Made by a program: the position numbers and the translations under genes. The notes beneath the pieces were generated by a model that did no database searches, had not been told where the DNA came from, and worked only from the letters and a program-made list of their open reading frames with translations. Shown in pieces: positions 1-10,758 of a DNA stretch of 64,000 bases. This DNA is from Phycisphaerales bacterium (GTDB lineage Bacteria > Planctomycetota > Phycisphaerae > UBA1845 > Fen-1342), in NCBI GenBank assembly GCA_016710275.1, contig JADJXS010000001.1:434001-498000 (forward strand), in the 5' to 3' direction. The stretch's first letter is position 1, and every line of letters begins with the position of its first letter.

Positions 1-714
1 GGCAGTGCGCCGGCCCGTCGAAATGCGTCGGTCGCCTTTCTGGAATTCGTGGCGGCGTCTTCGGCCGCGGGCAGCATCGACCCCATCGATCAGGGGATGC
101 TGGTCGGTCGCCTTGCGGAACTGCTTTCGCTGCCGGTTGGGACGGTTCATGATCTGCTCGTCCGGGCGCGGCAGCGCCGCCCGGGCGCGGTGTCTTCGCC
201 GCTCGCGCAGCGCGTCGGCGAGGATCGGTCCGCCTATGATTCTCAGACGCGCACCCTTCCGCCCGGCCTGGTGGCCGCGGTGGAGGAACTGCTCGGGCTG
301 ATGATTCAGGAGCCGGGCGCATTCGGCTGGCAGGACGACGCCTTCGCGGAAGCGATCGTGCTTTGTCCCGCGTGGTCGGCGCTGGAGTCCGCGGCTCGCG
401 AGTTGTTCGAACGCGACGGGCCGTTCCGTCGCGAGGAATTCCTGGAGCGGTGTGACGACCCGCTGCTCCTGGAGCTTGTGAGCCGGATCAGCCGCTTCGG
501 CGCGATGCCGTCCGATGCGGCGGGTGCGTTTGATGTCTGTCGCTCTCGGCTGGTGATCGAACTGGACGCTCTCCAGATGGAAGAGGTCCGCGGCCGGCTG
601 CAGGGTGTCGGTTCTGTTTGTGAGAGCGGCGAGCGCGATTTTCTGGAGGCGCTCGGCGCGGCACGTCGTCAACAGGGTTTCCGTTGGAACGCATCAGGCG
701 GCGCAGTCGGGTAA
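1..714 (+). CDS. dnaG: DNA primase, C-terminal part (runs off the window start)
   Basis: The frame is open from the first base and stops at 712-714, so only the last 237 codons are visible. Primase makes RNA primers at the replication fork. The visible part corresponds to the end of the catalytic core and the C-terminal helicase-binding region. Seen: DPIDQGMLVGRLAELL early on, the conserved helix that follows the TOPRIM core in DnaG, and later a helical stretch around VEELLGLMIQEPG, where DnaG proteins carry the DnaB-interaction domain. The call is strengthened by rpoD lying directly downstream, the classical dnaG-rpoD order of the macromolecular synthesis operon. The zinc finger and catalytic acidic residues lie outside the window, so catalytic integrity cannot be judged. 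Confidence 0.75.
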   Translation, partial: GSAPARRNASVAFLEFVAASSAAGSIDPIDQGMLVGRLAELLSLPVGTVHDLLVRARQRRPGAVSSPLAQRVGEDRSAYDSQTRTLPPGLVAAVEELLGLMIQEPGAFGWQDDAFAEAIVLCPAWSALESAARELFERDGPFRREEFLERCDDPLLLELVSRISRFGAMPSDAAGAFDVCRSRLVIELDALQMEEVRGRLQGVGSVCESGERDFLEALGAARRQQGFRWNASGGAVG

Positions 715-917
715 CCGCAAAGCGGGTTGTCGCACGCGATGCCGCGCGACCCAAACCCGCCCGGAGCGTTGCTGCGCCGAAGGGCGCCGCCGGCGCCCCG
801 ACGCCGCGTCAGAAAGAGAGTCGTACGGTCACGCCGCCTCGCGGACGTGCGAGAGGCGGATCGGTCGCTGCGCCGGCGGGCGCGGCGTCACCCCCAACAA
901 CGAAGGACGGGCCGTTC

Positions 918-2633
<1,716 letters not shown>

Positions 2634-2705
2634 CCCGGCGCGCACGACCGCCGGCGCGGCTCGGCAATGACATCCGGCGGGCGAACCAGGCTCGCACAAG
2701 CACAC

Positions 2706-2751
2706 ACCGCGACGACTGTCCGGCCGATGGGGCCGGGGCGGTCGTCGCGGT
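2706..2751 (+). terminator. Long GC-rich hairpin after rpoD, possible terminator
   Basis: An 11-nt arm at 2706-2716 (ACCGCGACGAC) is perfectly complementary to 2741-2751, with a second inner pairing of CGGCC and GGCCG. It lies 72 bp after the rpoD stop and 75 bp before the next gene. No T-run follows, so it may be a factor-dependent terminator or an mRNA-end stabiliser rather than a canonical intrinsic terminator. Confidence 0.5.
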
Positions 2752-2826
2752 GCGCTGGTCCGGGGGGCGCGCTGCTCTGCGTGGTCGCTGCTTGACGGTG
2801 AGTAGCGCAGGATCGAAACTCATCGA

Positions 2827-4017
2827 ATGCCCGACGAACAGGCGGATATCGAGGCGCTGGGACGGGACCTGGAGTCGCCCGGCGTCGAGCGCACCACTTC
2901 CGTGAATGACACGGACAAATTCTGCAAGGCCATTTGCGCGTTCGCCAATGACATGCCGGGGTCGGGACGGCCGGGCTACCTGCTGGTCGGCGTTGATGAG
3001 CGCGGCGAGCCGTCGCGCGTCGAAGTTACCGAGAAACTTCTCGCGCAGTTTCAGGGGTATCGCACCAACGGCAACATCCAGCCGGTTCCCGATCTGCGCG
3101 TGTATCGCGCGCCCTATCGCGGGTCTGAGATCGTCGTCGTGGAGGTGCGCCCCTCGGACATGCCGCCGGTGCGATTCAAGCAGACGGTCTGGATCCGCAC
3201 CGGGCCGGCGGCCGATCGCGCCACCCCCGAGCAGGAACGGCGGCTCGAGGAGCGACGCATTGATCGGGCCATGACCTGGGACATGCGCGCCTGCCGGGAG
3301 GCGACCCTGGACGACCTGGCGCTCGACCTCTTCACGCTCAACTATCTGCCCAAGGCCGTTTCGCCGGACGTCCTGCTGGAGAACTCGCGCAGCATCGAGG
3401 ATCAGTTAGGCTCCCTTCGTCTCTACCACCGGAAGCTCGGCGCCCCGACCAATGCCGCCGTGCTGCTCTTCGGGACCAGCCCGCTCGATTTCTTTCCCGG
3501 CGCGTATGTTCAGGTTGTGCAGTATGACGGCGTCGATCAGGCCGCCCCTGCGATCCGCGATCTGCGCCTGGCGGGCGACCTGTTGACCGTCATGCGCGGA
3601 CTCGATGCGCTCGCGCGCGAGGCGGCGATGGCGCGCCCCGTTCGCAGCACCGAGCTGCGCGAGTCCGTGGTCAGCGCCTACCCGGAAGTCGCCCTGCACG
3701 AGCTGTTCATCAACGCGGTCATTCACCGCAACTACGATGGATCGACGACGCCGATCCACGTAAACCACTTCACCGACCGCATCGAGATTCTCAACCCCGG
3801 CTCGCTCTACGGCGATCTCACACGCGAGGACTTCCCGCGGGTCACCGCCTATCGAAACCCCGTGCTCGCTGAAGCGGCGCGCACCCTGGGCTTCGCCAAC
3901 CGCTTTGGTCGCGGAATCGCCGTCGCCCAGAGCGACCTGCAGAAGAATCAAAGCCCGCCGCTGGACTGGCAGCTCGGCCCGAACCACATGCTGATGATCG
4001 TCCGGAGGCGCCCGTGA
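2827..4017 (+). CDS. AlbA_2 (Schlafen-like) plus ATPase-like domain protein
   Basis: A 396-aa protein. Residues about 20-135 look like an AlbA_2/Schlafen-type nucleic-acid-binding domain: FCKAICAFAND, then GYLLVGVDERGE, ending in VWIRTGPAADRATPEQE and a basic LEERR. The C-terminal half, from about residue 288 (ALHELFINAVIHRNY) to GFANRFGRGI, matches the HATPase_c_4-like domain usual in these proteins. Members of the family are annotated as putative transcriptional regulators, and some act in phage defence or RNA cleavage. Which applies here is unknown. The stop overlaps the start of the ParA-like gene by 4 nt (GTGA), so the two are probably translationally coupled. The ATG at 2827 is used although its upstream Shine-Dalgarno match is weak. 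Confidence 0.85.
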   Translation: MPDEQADIEALGRDLESPGVERTTSVNDTDKFCKAICAFANDMPGSGRPGYLLVGVDERGEPSRVEVTEKLLAQFQGYRTNGNIQPVPDLRVYRAPYRGSEIVVVEVRPSDMPPVRFKQTVWIRTGPAADRATPEQERRLEERRIDRAMTWDMRACREATLDDLALDLFTLNYLPKAVSPDVLLENSRSIEDQLGSLRLYHRKLGAPTNAAVLLFGTSPLDFFPGAYVQVVQYDGVDQAAPAIRDLRLAGDLLTVMRGLDALAREAAMARPVRSTELRESVVSAYPEVALHELFINAVIHRNYDGSTTPIHVNHFTDRIEILNPGSLYGDLTREDFPRVTAYRNPVLAEAARTLGFANRFGRGIAVAQSDLQKNQSPPLDWQLGPNHMLMIVRRRP

Positions 4018-5012
4018 GGACGATCGCGTTCTTCAACAACAAGGGCGGCGTCGGAAAGACTTCGCTTGTCTACCACCTGGCGTGGATGTTCAGCGAGCTG
4101 GGCAAGCGCGTACTGGCCGTCGATCTTGATCCTCAGTCCAACCTGACGAGCAGCTTCCTGGATGACGATCGGGTCGAATCGCTCTGGTCGCGCCCGTCCG
4201 GAGAGGACTCGATCCTCACCGCGATCCAACCGATCGCCGATCACGTCGGCGACGTGCGCGCGGTGAATCCGATCCGCATCGATGCGCACTTGAGCCTGCT
4301 CGCCGGCGATCTGGGACTGGGAATGTTTGAAGACCGCGTCGGGGAGGCGTGGGGGCGGTGCCTTGACGACAAGGCGTCCAACGCCGCGGACGCGTTTCGC
4401 GTCATGACCGCGTTCCACCGCGTGATCAGGGACTGTGCGCAGCGCGGAAACGCCGACCTCGCCCTGATCGACGTCGGCCCCAGTATCGGCTCGCTGAACC
4501 GCGCTGCGCTCGTCGCCGCCGATTTCGTGGTCGTCCCGCTTGGTCCGGACCTCTTCTCGCTGCAGGGGCTGCGCAACCTCGGCCCCACGCTGCGCGACTG
4601 GCGGGGCGGCTGGGCGAAACGCCGGGCGGACGGCAAGGTTCCACCCGGGCTGGACATGCCCACCGGCAGCATGTCGCCGCTGGGATACGTCCTGTTGAAT
4701 CCATCCGTTCGAGAGAACCGGCCGGTGCAGTCCTACGCCCGTTGGGCCGATCGAGTCCCGGCGGTATACCGGGAATGCGTGCTCGGCGACTCCGGCCCTC
4801 CGCCGGGCGACGATGACCCCAGCCGCCTGGCGATGATCAAGCACTTCAAGAGCCTGATGCCAATGGCCCAGGACGCCCGCAAGCCGATGTTCCGCCTCAC
4901 CCCCGCCGAGGGCGCCATCGGCAGCCATGCCGCAGCGGTTCAGAACTGTGCCGCGCAGTTCAGAAAGCTCGCCGAAGAAATCATGCGCAGAATGGACCCG
5001 GCCGCGCCGTGA
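4014..5012 (+). CDS. ParA/MinD-like AAA ATPase
   Basis: A 332-aa P-loop ATPase of the ParA/Soj family. The deviant Walker A motif NNKGGVGKTSLVYHL is at the N-terminus, Walker A' DLDPQSNLTSSF is near residue 41, and a Walker B-like LALIDVGPS is at about 150. Such ATPases partition chromosomes or plasmids, position protein complexes, or act in defence modules. No ParB gene or parS-like cluster lies nearby, and its partner is the AlbA_2 protein, so a classical partition role is unlikely. The GTG start at 4014 overlaps the preceding stop. The C-terminal half contains insertions relative to a minimal Soj (about 250 aa). Confidence 0.85.
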   Translation: MRTIAFFNNKGGVGKTSLVYHLAWMFSELGKRVLAVDLDPQSNLTSSFLDDDRVESLWSRPSGEDSILTAIQPIADHVGDVRAVNPIRIDAHLSLLAGDLGLGMFEDRVGEAWGRCLDDKASNAADAFRVMTAFHRVIRDCAQRGNADLALIDVGPSIGSLNRAALVAADFVVVPLGPDLFSLQGLRNLGPTLRDWRGGWAKRRADGKVPPGLDMPTGSMSPLGYVLLNPSVRENRPVQSYARWADRVPAVYRECVLGDSGPPPGDDDPSRLAMIKHFKSLMPMAQDARKPMFRLTPAEGAIGSHAAAVQNCAAQFRKLAEEIMRRMDPAAP

Positions 5013-5067
5013 CGCGCACCCCCGCACACACCCATTGAGAATGAACGGAAGGCGGACCGGGCGGACG

Positions 5068-6768
5068 TTACTCCAGATACCCCAGTTCGCTGAGCCGCTT
5101 CTCCAGAATCTTCTTGTCCTGCTCGCTGTACACCACCCCGTGTTCCTCCATCACCTTCTTCACCGGCGGCTCGCGCTCCACCACCGGCTCGATCGTGAAC
5201 GGATCGCGCAGCACGCGCCCCTCCATGTCCACCGGCACCGGCAATCCCAGCGCCGCCAGCAGCGTCGGCGCCATGTCCGCGATCTCCGCGTTCACCCGCG
5301 CCCCGCGCTTCACGTTCGGCCCGCCCATCGCGAAGATGCCCTCGACGCGATGCGTCCCCTCCATCCGATCCTCGCTCGACCAGCGCACCGCCCGCCCGCC
5401 GCGGATCTTCCGCACCACCGCCAGCCCCGGCATCGGGGACAGCAGCAGGTCCGGCAGATCGGGATTCTCATCGCGCCGACAGCCGTACAACTGCTCCGTG
5501 CGATAGACCTCCGGAAAGATGCGGATTTCGCGGCCGTGCCGATCGTGCGCCGTCGCCGACGTGAAACGCTCGACCAGCTCATCGCGCACGCGGTCATAAT
5601 CCCGCGGATCGACGATTCCGTGCGGCTGCCGCCCCTTGAGATTCAGGTACAGGAAGCCGTAAATCCCCGCGTGCATCACGCACGCGCGCGTCCGCGACCA
5701 GTCCACCGCCAGCTCGGACTCAATCCCGCGGCTGCCCTGCTCGAAGCGCGTCACCTTCCCCTTGGTCAGGCGGCGCACCCAGTGCGCGGCCCGCTGCCCG
5801 GCCTGCTCCCACGGGCTGCGCAGCGTCAGGAAGCCCCAGCGCTTGAGCAGCAGGTTCGGCTGCGCTTTGCCCTCCAGACTGCCGTGGCCGTGATCGGACA
5901 TGATCATCACGGTCGCGCCGCGATCCTGCGCGTATTGCAGCAGCTTGCCCAGCGCGTCGTCGAGCCGCTTGAAGCACTCGGCCGCCCACTCGGCGCGCTC
6001 CCCGTAGCGCGGCGCGGTGCGCGGGTCGAGATATTTCCACGCCTTGTGCTGCAGGTTGTCCACCAGCTTGAAGACCACCATCAGCACGTCCCAGCCGTAC
6101 GCCTCGCCGCAGTGCTGCGTCAGCGTCCAGCCCTGGTCGAAGCTGTTGCAGATGTACTCCAGGTTCTGCCGCAAAACGTCATCCCCGCCCAGCGCCTTGC
6201 GCTTCCAGTTGGTGCGGTAGTTGTAGTTGGGCAGGATGCGGAAGATGTCCTGCTTCAATTCCGGCGGCCAGGTGAATTCCGCCTTTACGCTGGGCGTCTC
6301 AAACCCGCTGACCATGAAGCCGTTGATCGGCTTGGGCGGATAGGTCATCGGCACGTTCACGCTGCCGACGCGCAGCCCCTTCTCCGACAACAGCTCCCAG
6401 ATCGTCTTCTCGCGGATTTCGTAGGTGCTGTTGAAGCTCAGCTCGTGCCGCCGCGGATCATATTTCTCGAAATCAAGAATGCCGTGCTTGCCCGGCCCCT
6501 TGCCGGTCATGAACGTCGTCCACGCCGCCGGCGTGATCGGCGGCCGCGTCGACATCAGCGTCCCGGCCACCCCCTCCGCGATGAAGCGCTTGAGATTCGG
6601 CATCCGCCCCCGCTCCATCAGCGGGTCCAGCACGTCGAATGTCGCCCCGTCCAGCCCGACGATCAGCACCCGATCCGCCACCGCCCGCAGCGGCCGCGAA
6701 ACCGCGCCGCCCGCAAATGGCCCGGCCGAAGCCGCCGGCGATGCGATCGGAGCCTGCGATGGAGTCAT
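5068..6768 (-). CDS. Alkaline phosphatase superfamily phosphodiesterase
   Basis: A 566-aa enzyme of the type I phosphodiesterase/nucleotide pyrophosphatase branch. The N-terminal metal-binding motif VLIVGLDGATFDVLDPL begins near residue 34. The nucleophile region PPITPAAWTTFMTGKGPGKH follows, with a Thr as the likely nucleophile. The second metal site is IMSDHGHGSLEGK near 290. The family hydrolyses phosphodiester or phosphoester bonds with two metal ions. Many planctomycete members have unknown substrates, and some act on nucleotide sugars or lipids. No signal peptide is obvious, so a cytosolic location is likely. The gene converges with the ParA-like gene 55 bp away and lies downstream of rny on the same strand with a 120-bp gap. 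Confidence 0.85.
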   Translation of the reverse strand: MTPSQAPIASPAASAGPFAGGAVSRPLRAVADRVLIVGLDGATFDVLDPLMERGRMPNLKRFIAEGVAGTLMSTRPPITPAAWTTFMTGKGPGKHGILDFEKYDPRRHELSFNSTYEIREKTIWELLSEKGLRVGSVNVPMTYPPKPINGFMVSGFETPSVKAEFTWPPELKQDIFRILPNYNYRTNWKRKALGGDDVLRQNLEYICNSFDQGWTLTQHCGEAYGWDVLMVVFKLVDNLQHKAWKYLDPRTAPRYGERAEWAAECFKRLDDALGKLLQYAQDRGATVMIMSDHGHGSLEGKAQPNLLLKRWGFLTLRSPWEQAGQRAAHWVRRLTKGKVTRFEQGSRGIESELAVDWSRTRACVMHAGIYGFLYLNLKGRQPHGIVDPRDYDRVRDELVERFTSATAHDRHGREIRIFPEVYRTEQLYGCRRDENPDLPDLLLSPMPGLAVVRKIRGGRAVRWSSEDRMEGTHRVEGIFAMGGPNVKRGARVNAEIADMAPTLLAALGLPVPVDMEGRVLRDPFTIEPVVEREPPVKKVMEEHGVVYSEQDKKILEKRLSELGYLE

Positions 6769-6888
6769 TCCGGTTCCTCAATGATGCCGAAACGGCGGCG
6801 CTGACGGCCCGAAAACCACAAACCCCACCCGCGCCGATGCGAGCGGGCAGTATACCGCGCAGACACACCCGCCGCGCCCGGCCGCGCC

Positions 6889-8511
6889 CTACGGCCGGGC
6901 ATCCTCCGTCATGCGGCCGCGGCCGCTGATGGCGTACTCCGTCGCGCGGACCTCGCGCAGCACCGTCACCTTGATCTCCCCCGGAAACTGCATCGTTTCC
7001 TCGATCCGCTTGGCGATGTCGCGCGCCAGCTTCAGCGAGGAGCGATCGTCCGTCCGCACGGCGTCCACGATCGCCCGCACCTCGCGCCCGGCCTCGATCG
7101 CATACGCGCTGCGCACGCCCTCGAACCCGGTCGCGATCGCCTCGAGATCGTGCAGGCGCTTGATGTAGCGCTCGAGCGATTCGCGCCGCGCGCCCGGCCG
7201 CGCCGCGCTGATCGCATCCGCCGCCGCGACCAGCGGCGTATAGGGGTGCGTCGCGGGCACGTCGTTGTGGTGCCCGGCGCAGGCATTGACCACCGCCGGG
7301 TGCTCATTGAAGCGCTTCACGAACTCGGCGCCGATCTTCGTGTGGCTGCCCTCGACCTCGTGGTCCATCGCCTTGCCGATGTCGTGCAGCAGGCCGCAGC
7401 GTCGCGCCAGCGCGCCGTCCAGCCCCAGCTCATCCGCCATCATCCCGCACAGGAACGCGACTTCGATGCTGTGGCGCAGCACGTTCTGCCCGTAGCTGGT
7501 GCGGAACTGCATCCGCCCCAGGATGTCCGTGACCTTCTTGTTCAGGCCGTTGACGTTGGCCTCGATCGCCGCCTGCCGACCGGCCTCGACGACCACCGCG
7601 TCCACTTCCTTCGTGCACTCTTCGACGACTTCCTCGATGCGGGCCGGGTGAATCCGCCCGTCCTTGATGAGCTTGTCCATCGCCCGTCGCGCGACCTCGC
7701 GGCGGACCGGGTCATGCACGCTGACGGTCACGATTCCGGGGGTGTCGTCCACCACCACCGTGACGCCGGTCGCCTTCTCGAAGGCGCGGATGTTCCGCCC
7801 CTCGCGGCCGATGATCCGCCCCTTCATGTCATCCGACGGCACGTCGATGGAGGCCACCACGCTCTCGCAGGTGTGCTCCGCCGCGTAGCGCTGAATCGCC
7901 CCGATGACGATGGTGCGGGCCTTTTCCTTCGCGTTCTCGGTGGCCTCGTCCACCATCCGCTCCACGAGCTGGCCGCACTCGCGCTCCAGCTCGCGCTCGA
8001 TGCGATCGAGGCACAACTGGCGGGCTTCGTCGGGGGTCAGCCGGGCGACCCGCAGCAGCTCGTCGCGCTGCTGGGCGCGCAGCTCGTTGATCTCCGCCTG
8101 CGTGTCGGCGATTTCCTTTTCCTTTGCGGCGATGCGCTGATCCGCCGCCTCGATTTTCTTCTCTTTGGTGGACAGCACGTCCAGCTTCTTGTCGAGCTGG
8201 TCTTCGCGCTTCTCGAGGCGCTTTTCCGATTCCTTCAACTCGCGCCGCGTCTCGGTCGTTTCCCGCTCAAACCGCTCCAGCGAGTCCACGAACTTCTTCT
8301 GCGCCTCCGCCTCGGCCTTCTTCACGATCGCTTCGGCATTCTCCCGGGCGACCGCCGCCTCCTTTTCGATCATCGCCCGCCGGCTCGCCGCCGCCGACCG
8401 CTCGGCCGCCCGCATCGCCGCGAAGACGATGCCGCCACCGACCAGCAGCGCACCCAGCCCCACGGCAATCGTCATCCCGTCCACCGCCGCCAGTATCGCT
8501 ACCCCGTTCAT
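6889..8511 (-). CDS. rny: Ribonuclease Y
   Basis: A membrane-anchored endoribonuclease that initiates mRNA decay. The 540-aa protein shows the full architecture: an N-terminal transmembrane helix (residues about 14-33, VGLGALLVGGGIVFAAM), a long charged coiled coil (about 35-190), a KH domain with GRIIGREGRNIRAFE near 232, and an HD domain with HSIEVAFLCGMMADE and the metal-binding LLHDIGKAMDHE near 370. Usual length is about 520 aa. It starts at the ATG at 8511 and is followed downstream by the phosphodiesterase. Upstream, the next gene is divergent and 615 bp away. Confidence 0.97.
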   Translation of the reverse strand: MNGVAILAAVDGMTIAVGLGALLVGGGIVFAAMRAAERSAAASRRAMIEKEAAVARENAEAIVKKAEAEAQKKFVDSLERFERETTETRRELKESEKRLEKREDQLDKKLDVLSTKEKKIEAADQRIAAKEKEIADTQAEINELRAQQRDELLRVARLTPDEARQLCLDRIERELERECGQLVERMVDEATENAKEKARTIVIGAIQRYAAEHTCESVVASIDVPSDDMKGRIIGREGRNIRAFEKATGVTVVVDDTPGIVTVSVHDPVRREVARRAMDKLIKDGRIHPARIEEVVEECTKEVDAVVVEAGRQAAIEANVNGLNKKVTDILGRMQFRTSYGQNVLRHSIEVAFLCGMMADELGLDGALARRCGLLHDIGKAMDHEVEGSHTKIGAEFVKRFNEHPAVVNACAGHHNDVPATHPYTPLVAAADAISAARPGARRESLERYIKRLHDLEAIATGFEGVRSAYAIEAGREVRAIVDAVRTDDRSSLKLARDIAKRIEETMQFPGEIKVTVLREVRATEYAISGRGRMTEDARP

Positions 8512-9126
8512 GGCGATCCTTCCGAATTCGTGATGATCCGCCGATCGACCGGCCGACGGCGCGCAGCGCCGCCGAACGCTCGACGGGGAAGACCTGGATC
8601 GGCGGGTGGTTCAAGGCTGGCGGGAGGCACGCCCGGAGCGCAGGGAGCGCCCGGGTTGAAATGCGCACTGTCCCGCGGTGCTGCGTGTCGTCGAGGGGCG
8701 GAATAACGAATGATTCAGCGGATAATCGTCGCCCCTGGGAAAAATTCGCAGGATTCCAACACGCGTCCCGTAGGTTGCTCACAAGACACGCCGTCGCCGG
8801 GACGGCGTGCGATCAAGACAGTCAGTGCCCATCACGGGCCGAAATTCAGTCGCCAGCCGAAGCCGCCGGCCGTAGCCGTCTGCCCCGACTCAATTTGCGG
8901 AGAGTATAGCCGGGCCGTCGAACGGCCGCCACCCCCCTCTGACTTGTCCGCAACCGAATTGCCCGACCGACCTTGCCCGATCACACCGGGAAGGGTTGCG
9001 TTCCCCCGGCGACGGGATACCATCCTGATGGATCGGTGCCGGGCCGCTCCTGAAAAATCCCCGACCCCCCGGCCGGAGCCGCCGACGGGCCTTCGCCGCC
9101 CGCGCACCGCCCTGGATTCCTCCCGC
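8512..9126. other. 615-bp intergenic region between rny and the divergent gene
   Basis: No convincing gene was found. A frame on the plus strand is open from 8710 into the following CDS, but its translation up to 9126 lacks protein-like features. The clearest structure is a perfect hairpin at 8787-8809 (arms CACGCCGTC and GACGGCGTG, 5-nt loop). The region must hold the promoters for rny and for the gene at 9127, but I could not place them with confidence. Confidence 0.5.
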
Positions 9127-9564
9127 ATGGTCGCCGAATCACGAGCCTCGGTTCCGCTTGTGCAGTGGGTCATTGCCGGCCTTCTGGCGGTGATCGCGCT
9201 CACGCTGTGGTTCCGATCTCCGGAGGGCGGGGCGGCCTTTGCTCAGAATCAGCCGCTCGCCGGCGCGCGCGGCATCTTCGCCTTCACCGGCCAGCTCGAC
9301 CACAATCGCTTCGGCCTCTTCATGCTGGACGTGGATCAGGGTACGATCTGGTGTTATGAGATTGACTCGACCGGGCCGAACCGGCGATTGCGCCTGATGG
9401 CGGCCCGGACCTGGATTTACGATCGGTACCTGCAGGATTTCAACAGCGCGGCGCCGGATTTCCGGGCCGTGCAGGAGTTGGTTGCACAACAGCGGCGGCA
9501 GGCTTCCGGGCGGGTCGAGGACGACCCCGCCACCCGCCCCGCGCAGCCGCCGGAAAACCCCTGA
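9127..9564 (+). CDS. Single-pass membrane protein of unknown function
   Basis: 145 aa from the ATG at 9127. One transmembrane segment at about residues 12-28 (WVIAGLLAVIALTLWF) is followed by a globular domain with GIFAFTGQL, GLFMLDVDQGTIWCYE and a C-terminal helix. The tail is rich in Pro and Asp. I do not recognise the family, but proteins with this pattern next to the HTH-type protein downstream look planctomycete-like. An in-frame ATG at 9030 would add 32 low-complexity residues. It lies 36 bp upstream of the next gene, so the two are probably cotranscribed. Confidence 0.7.
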   Translation: MVAESRASVPLVQWVIAGLLAVIALTLWFRSPEGGAAFAQNQPLAGARGIFAFTGQLDHNRFGLFMLDVDQGTIWCYEIDSTGPNRRLRLMAARTWIYDRYLQDFNSAAPDFRAVQELVAQQRRQASGRVEDDPATRPAQPPENP

Positions 9565-9600
9565 CCCCCCACGCACCCCCAGCCGCCGAGGATCACGTCG

Positions 9601-10446
9601 ATGGCCAAGCCCTTCTACACGATGGACGAAGTCGCGGCCCTGCTCAAGAAATCCCCTGACGAGATCAAGGGGCTGGTGCGCGACGGCAAGCTCCGCGAAT
9701 TCCGCGACGCCGGCAAGCTGTTCTTCAAGGCCGAGGACGTCACCAAGCTGGCCGGCCCCGGCAAGGGCGACACCGGCGAGCTGACGCTCGACGCCGCTGA
9801 TGACGAACTGCCCACCATCGCCAGCAGCGGCAACACCAGCGTGATCGGGCTCGAGGCTGTCCCGCGACCGGGCGGAAAGTCCAAGGAGGATACCGCCGTC
9901 CCCGGCGGCGTCGGCGTTTTTGACGACGACGAGCTGGAGGTCGACGCCGACCCGATGGCCAAGACCACCATCACCAGTGCCGCCCGCGACCAGGTCTCGC
10001 TCGAGGGCACCGGCAGCGGATCGGGGCTGCTCGATCTCACCCGCGAAGCGGACGACACCTCGCTCGGGGCCGAACTGCTCGACGAGATCTATCCCGGCCA
10101 GGAGCAGGAGGAGGCGGCGGCCAAGCCGGTCGCGCGCTCCGCCCCGGCGCCGATTGCGGAGGATGTCAGCGCCGACCAGGGGGAGGCCATCGCGCCGCCG
10201 CAGTACATCCAGGTCGGTGATCCGGCCGAGGGGCTGTTCGGCGGGTTCCTCGTGGCGGGCATGGTGATGATGGCGCTGTCGGGCTTCGCCGTGGCCGGCG
10301 CGATGCAGGGTTTTGTGCCCGGCTTCATCGAGAGCATCGCCGGCAGCCTGATGATGCTGTTGCTGGTGCCCGTCGGCGTGCTGGGCATTTCCGTGCTGGT
10401 CGGCTGGTTGATCGGCCGGGCCACGTCCACCCGCCGGGCGACGTAG
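9601..10446 (+). CDS. HTH (excisionase-like) domain protein with C-terminal membrane segments
   Basis: 281 aa. Residues 1-52 resemble an excisionase/MerR-type winged helix (YTMDEVAALLKKSPDEIKGL, then LREFRDAGKLFFKAEDV), a DNA- or protein-binding module. The middle, about 55-205, is acidic and low complexity. Two hydrophobic segments lie at about 217-238 (GGFLVAGMVMMALSGFAVAG) and 245-275. The combination suggests a membrane-tethered regulator or scaffold; the function is unknown. The start at 9601 is the first ATG, with GAGG about 12 nt upstream. Probably in one unit with the gene at 9127. Confidence 0.75.
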   Translation: MAKPFYTMDEVAALLKKSPDEIKGLVRDGKLREFRDAGKLFFKAEDVTKLAGPGKGDTGELTLDAADDELPTIASSGNTSVIGLEAVPRPGGKSKEDTAVPGGVGVFDDDELEVDADPMAKTTITSAARDQVSLEGTGSGSGLLDLTREADDTSLGAELLDEIYPGQEQEEAAAKPVARSAPAPIAEDVSADQGEAIAPPQYIQVGDPAEGLFGGFLVAGMVMMALSGFAVAGAMQGFVPGFIESIAGSLMMLLLVPVGVLGISVLVGWLIGRATSTRRAT

Positions 10447-10481
10447 CGCCGTGCAGCGTATCCCCGCACCGCGCTGAACCG

Positions 10482-10679
10482 CGTTGGGTGCCCTGCCGCG
10501 TGTTGGGTGCCCTGTCGCGCGTTGGGTGCCCTGTCGACGGCTTTGCGTCGGCATGTCTACACGCTGATGGTGGCATGCTTTCGCGGTACTCCGCGTAAGC
10601 ATGCAGGAGCGGGGTGCGTACGAACCGGCCGCGCGGCGCTCTGCGAAGGAGCTCGCCCGACGCCGGCCCGAACGCACGC
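10482..10679 (+). repeat. Composite intergenic repeat (GTTGGGTGCC x3, R2, R1, R4)
   Basis: Three copies of GTTGGGTGCCCTG start at 10482, 10502 and 10521. A partial R2 palindrome follows at 10533-10556 (GACGGCTTTGCGTCGGCATG). An R1 palindrome is at 10573-10604 (GCATGCTTTCGCGGTACTCC start). An R4 inverted repeat is at 10613-10678 (GGTGCGTACGAACCGGCC pairing with CGGCCCGAACGCAC). The same modules recur at 13 other places in the window. Confidence 0.85.
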
Positions 10680-10758
10680 TACACGCTACACACTACACAC
10701 TGAATAGGCGCTGTACACCAAAGAGCGAGGCGAAGGACGGAGCGAAGGAGGGGCCGTA

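Noticed and set aside
684..917. TTG-initiated extension of RpoD
   Set aside because: Basic low-complexity residues, overlap with dnaG, and a better Shine-Dalgarno at 918. Kept as an alternative in the rpoD entry because it cannot be excluded.
4014..5012. Chromosome partition parA with expected parB and parS
   Set aside because: No ParB gene follows, no parS-like palindromes were seen nearby, and the gene is coupled to an AlbA_2 protein.
8710..9126. Upstream extension of the membrane protein at 9127
   Set aside because: The 139 extra codons have no protein-like features and precede a plausible N-terminus with a transmembrane helix.
10482..10535. Possible CRISPR array (three GTTGGGTGCC units)
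   Set aside because: Unit spacing is 19-20 bp with no unique spacers of CRISPR length, and there are no cas genes. The units are part of the R-repeat family.
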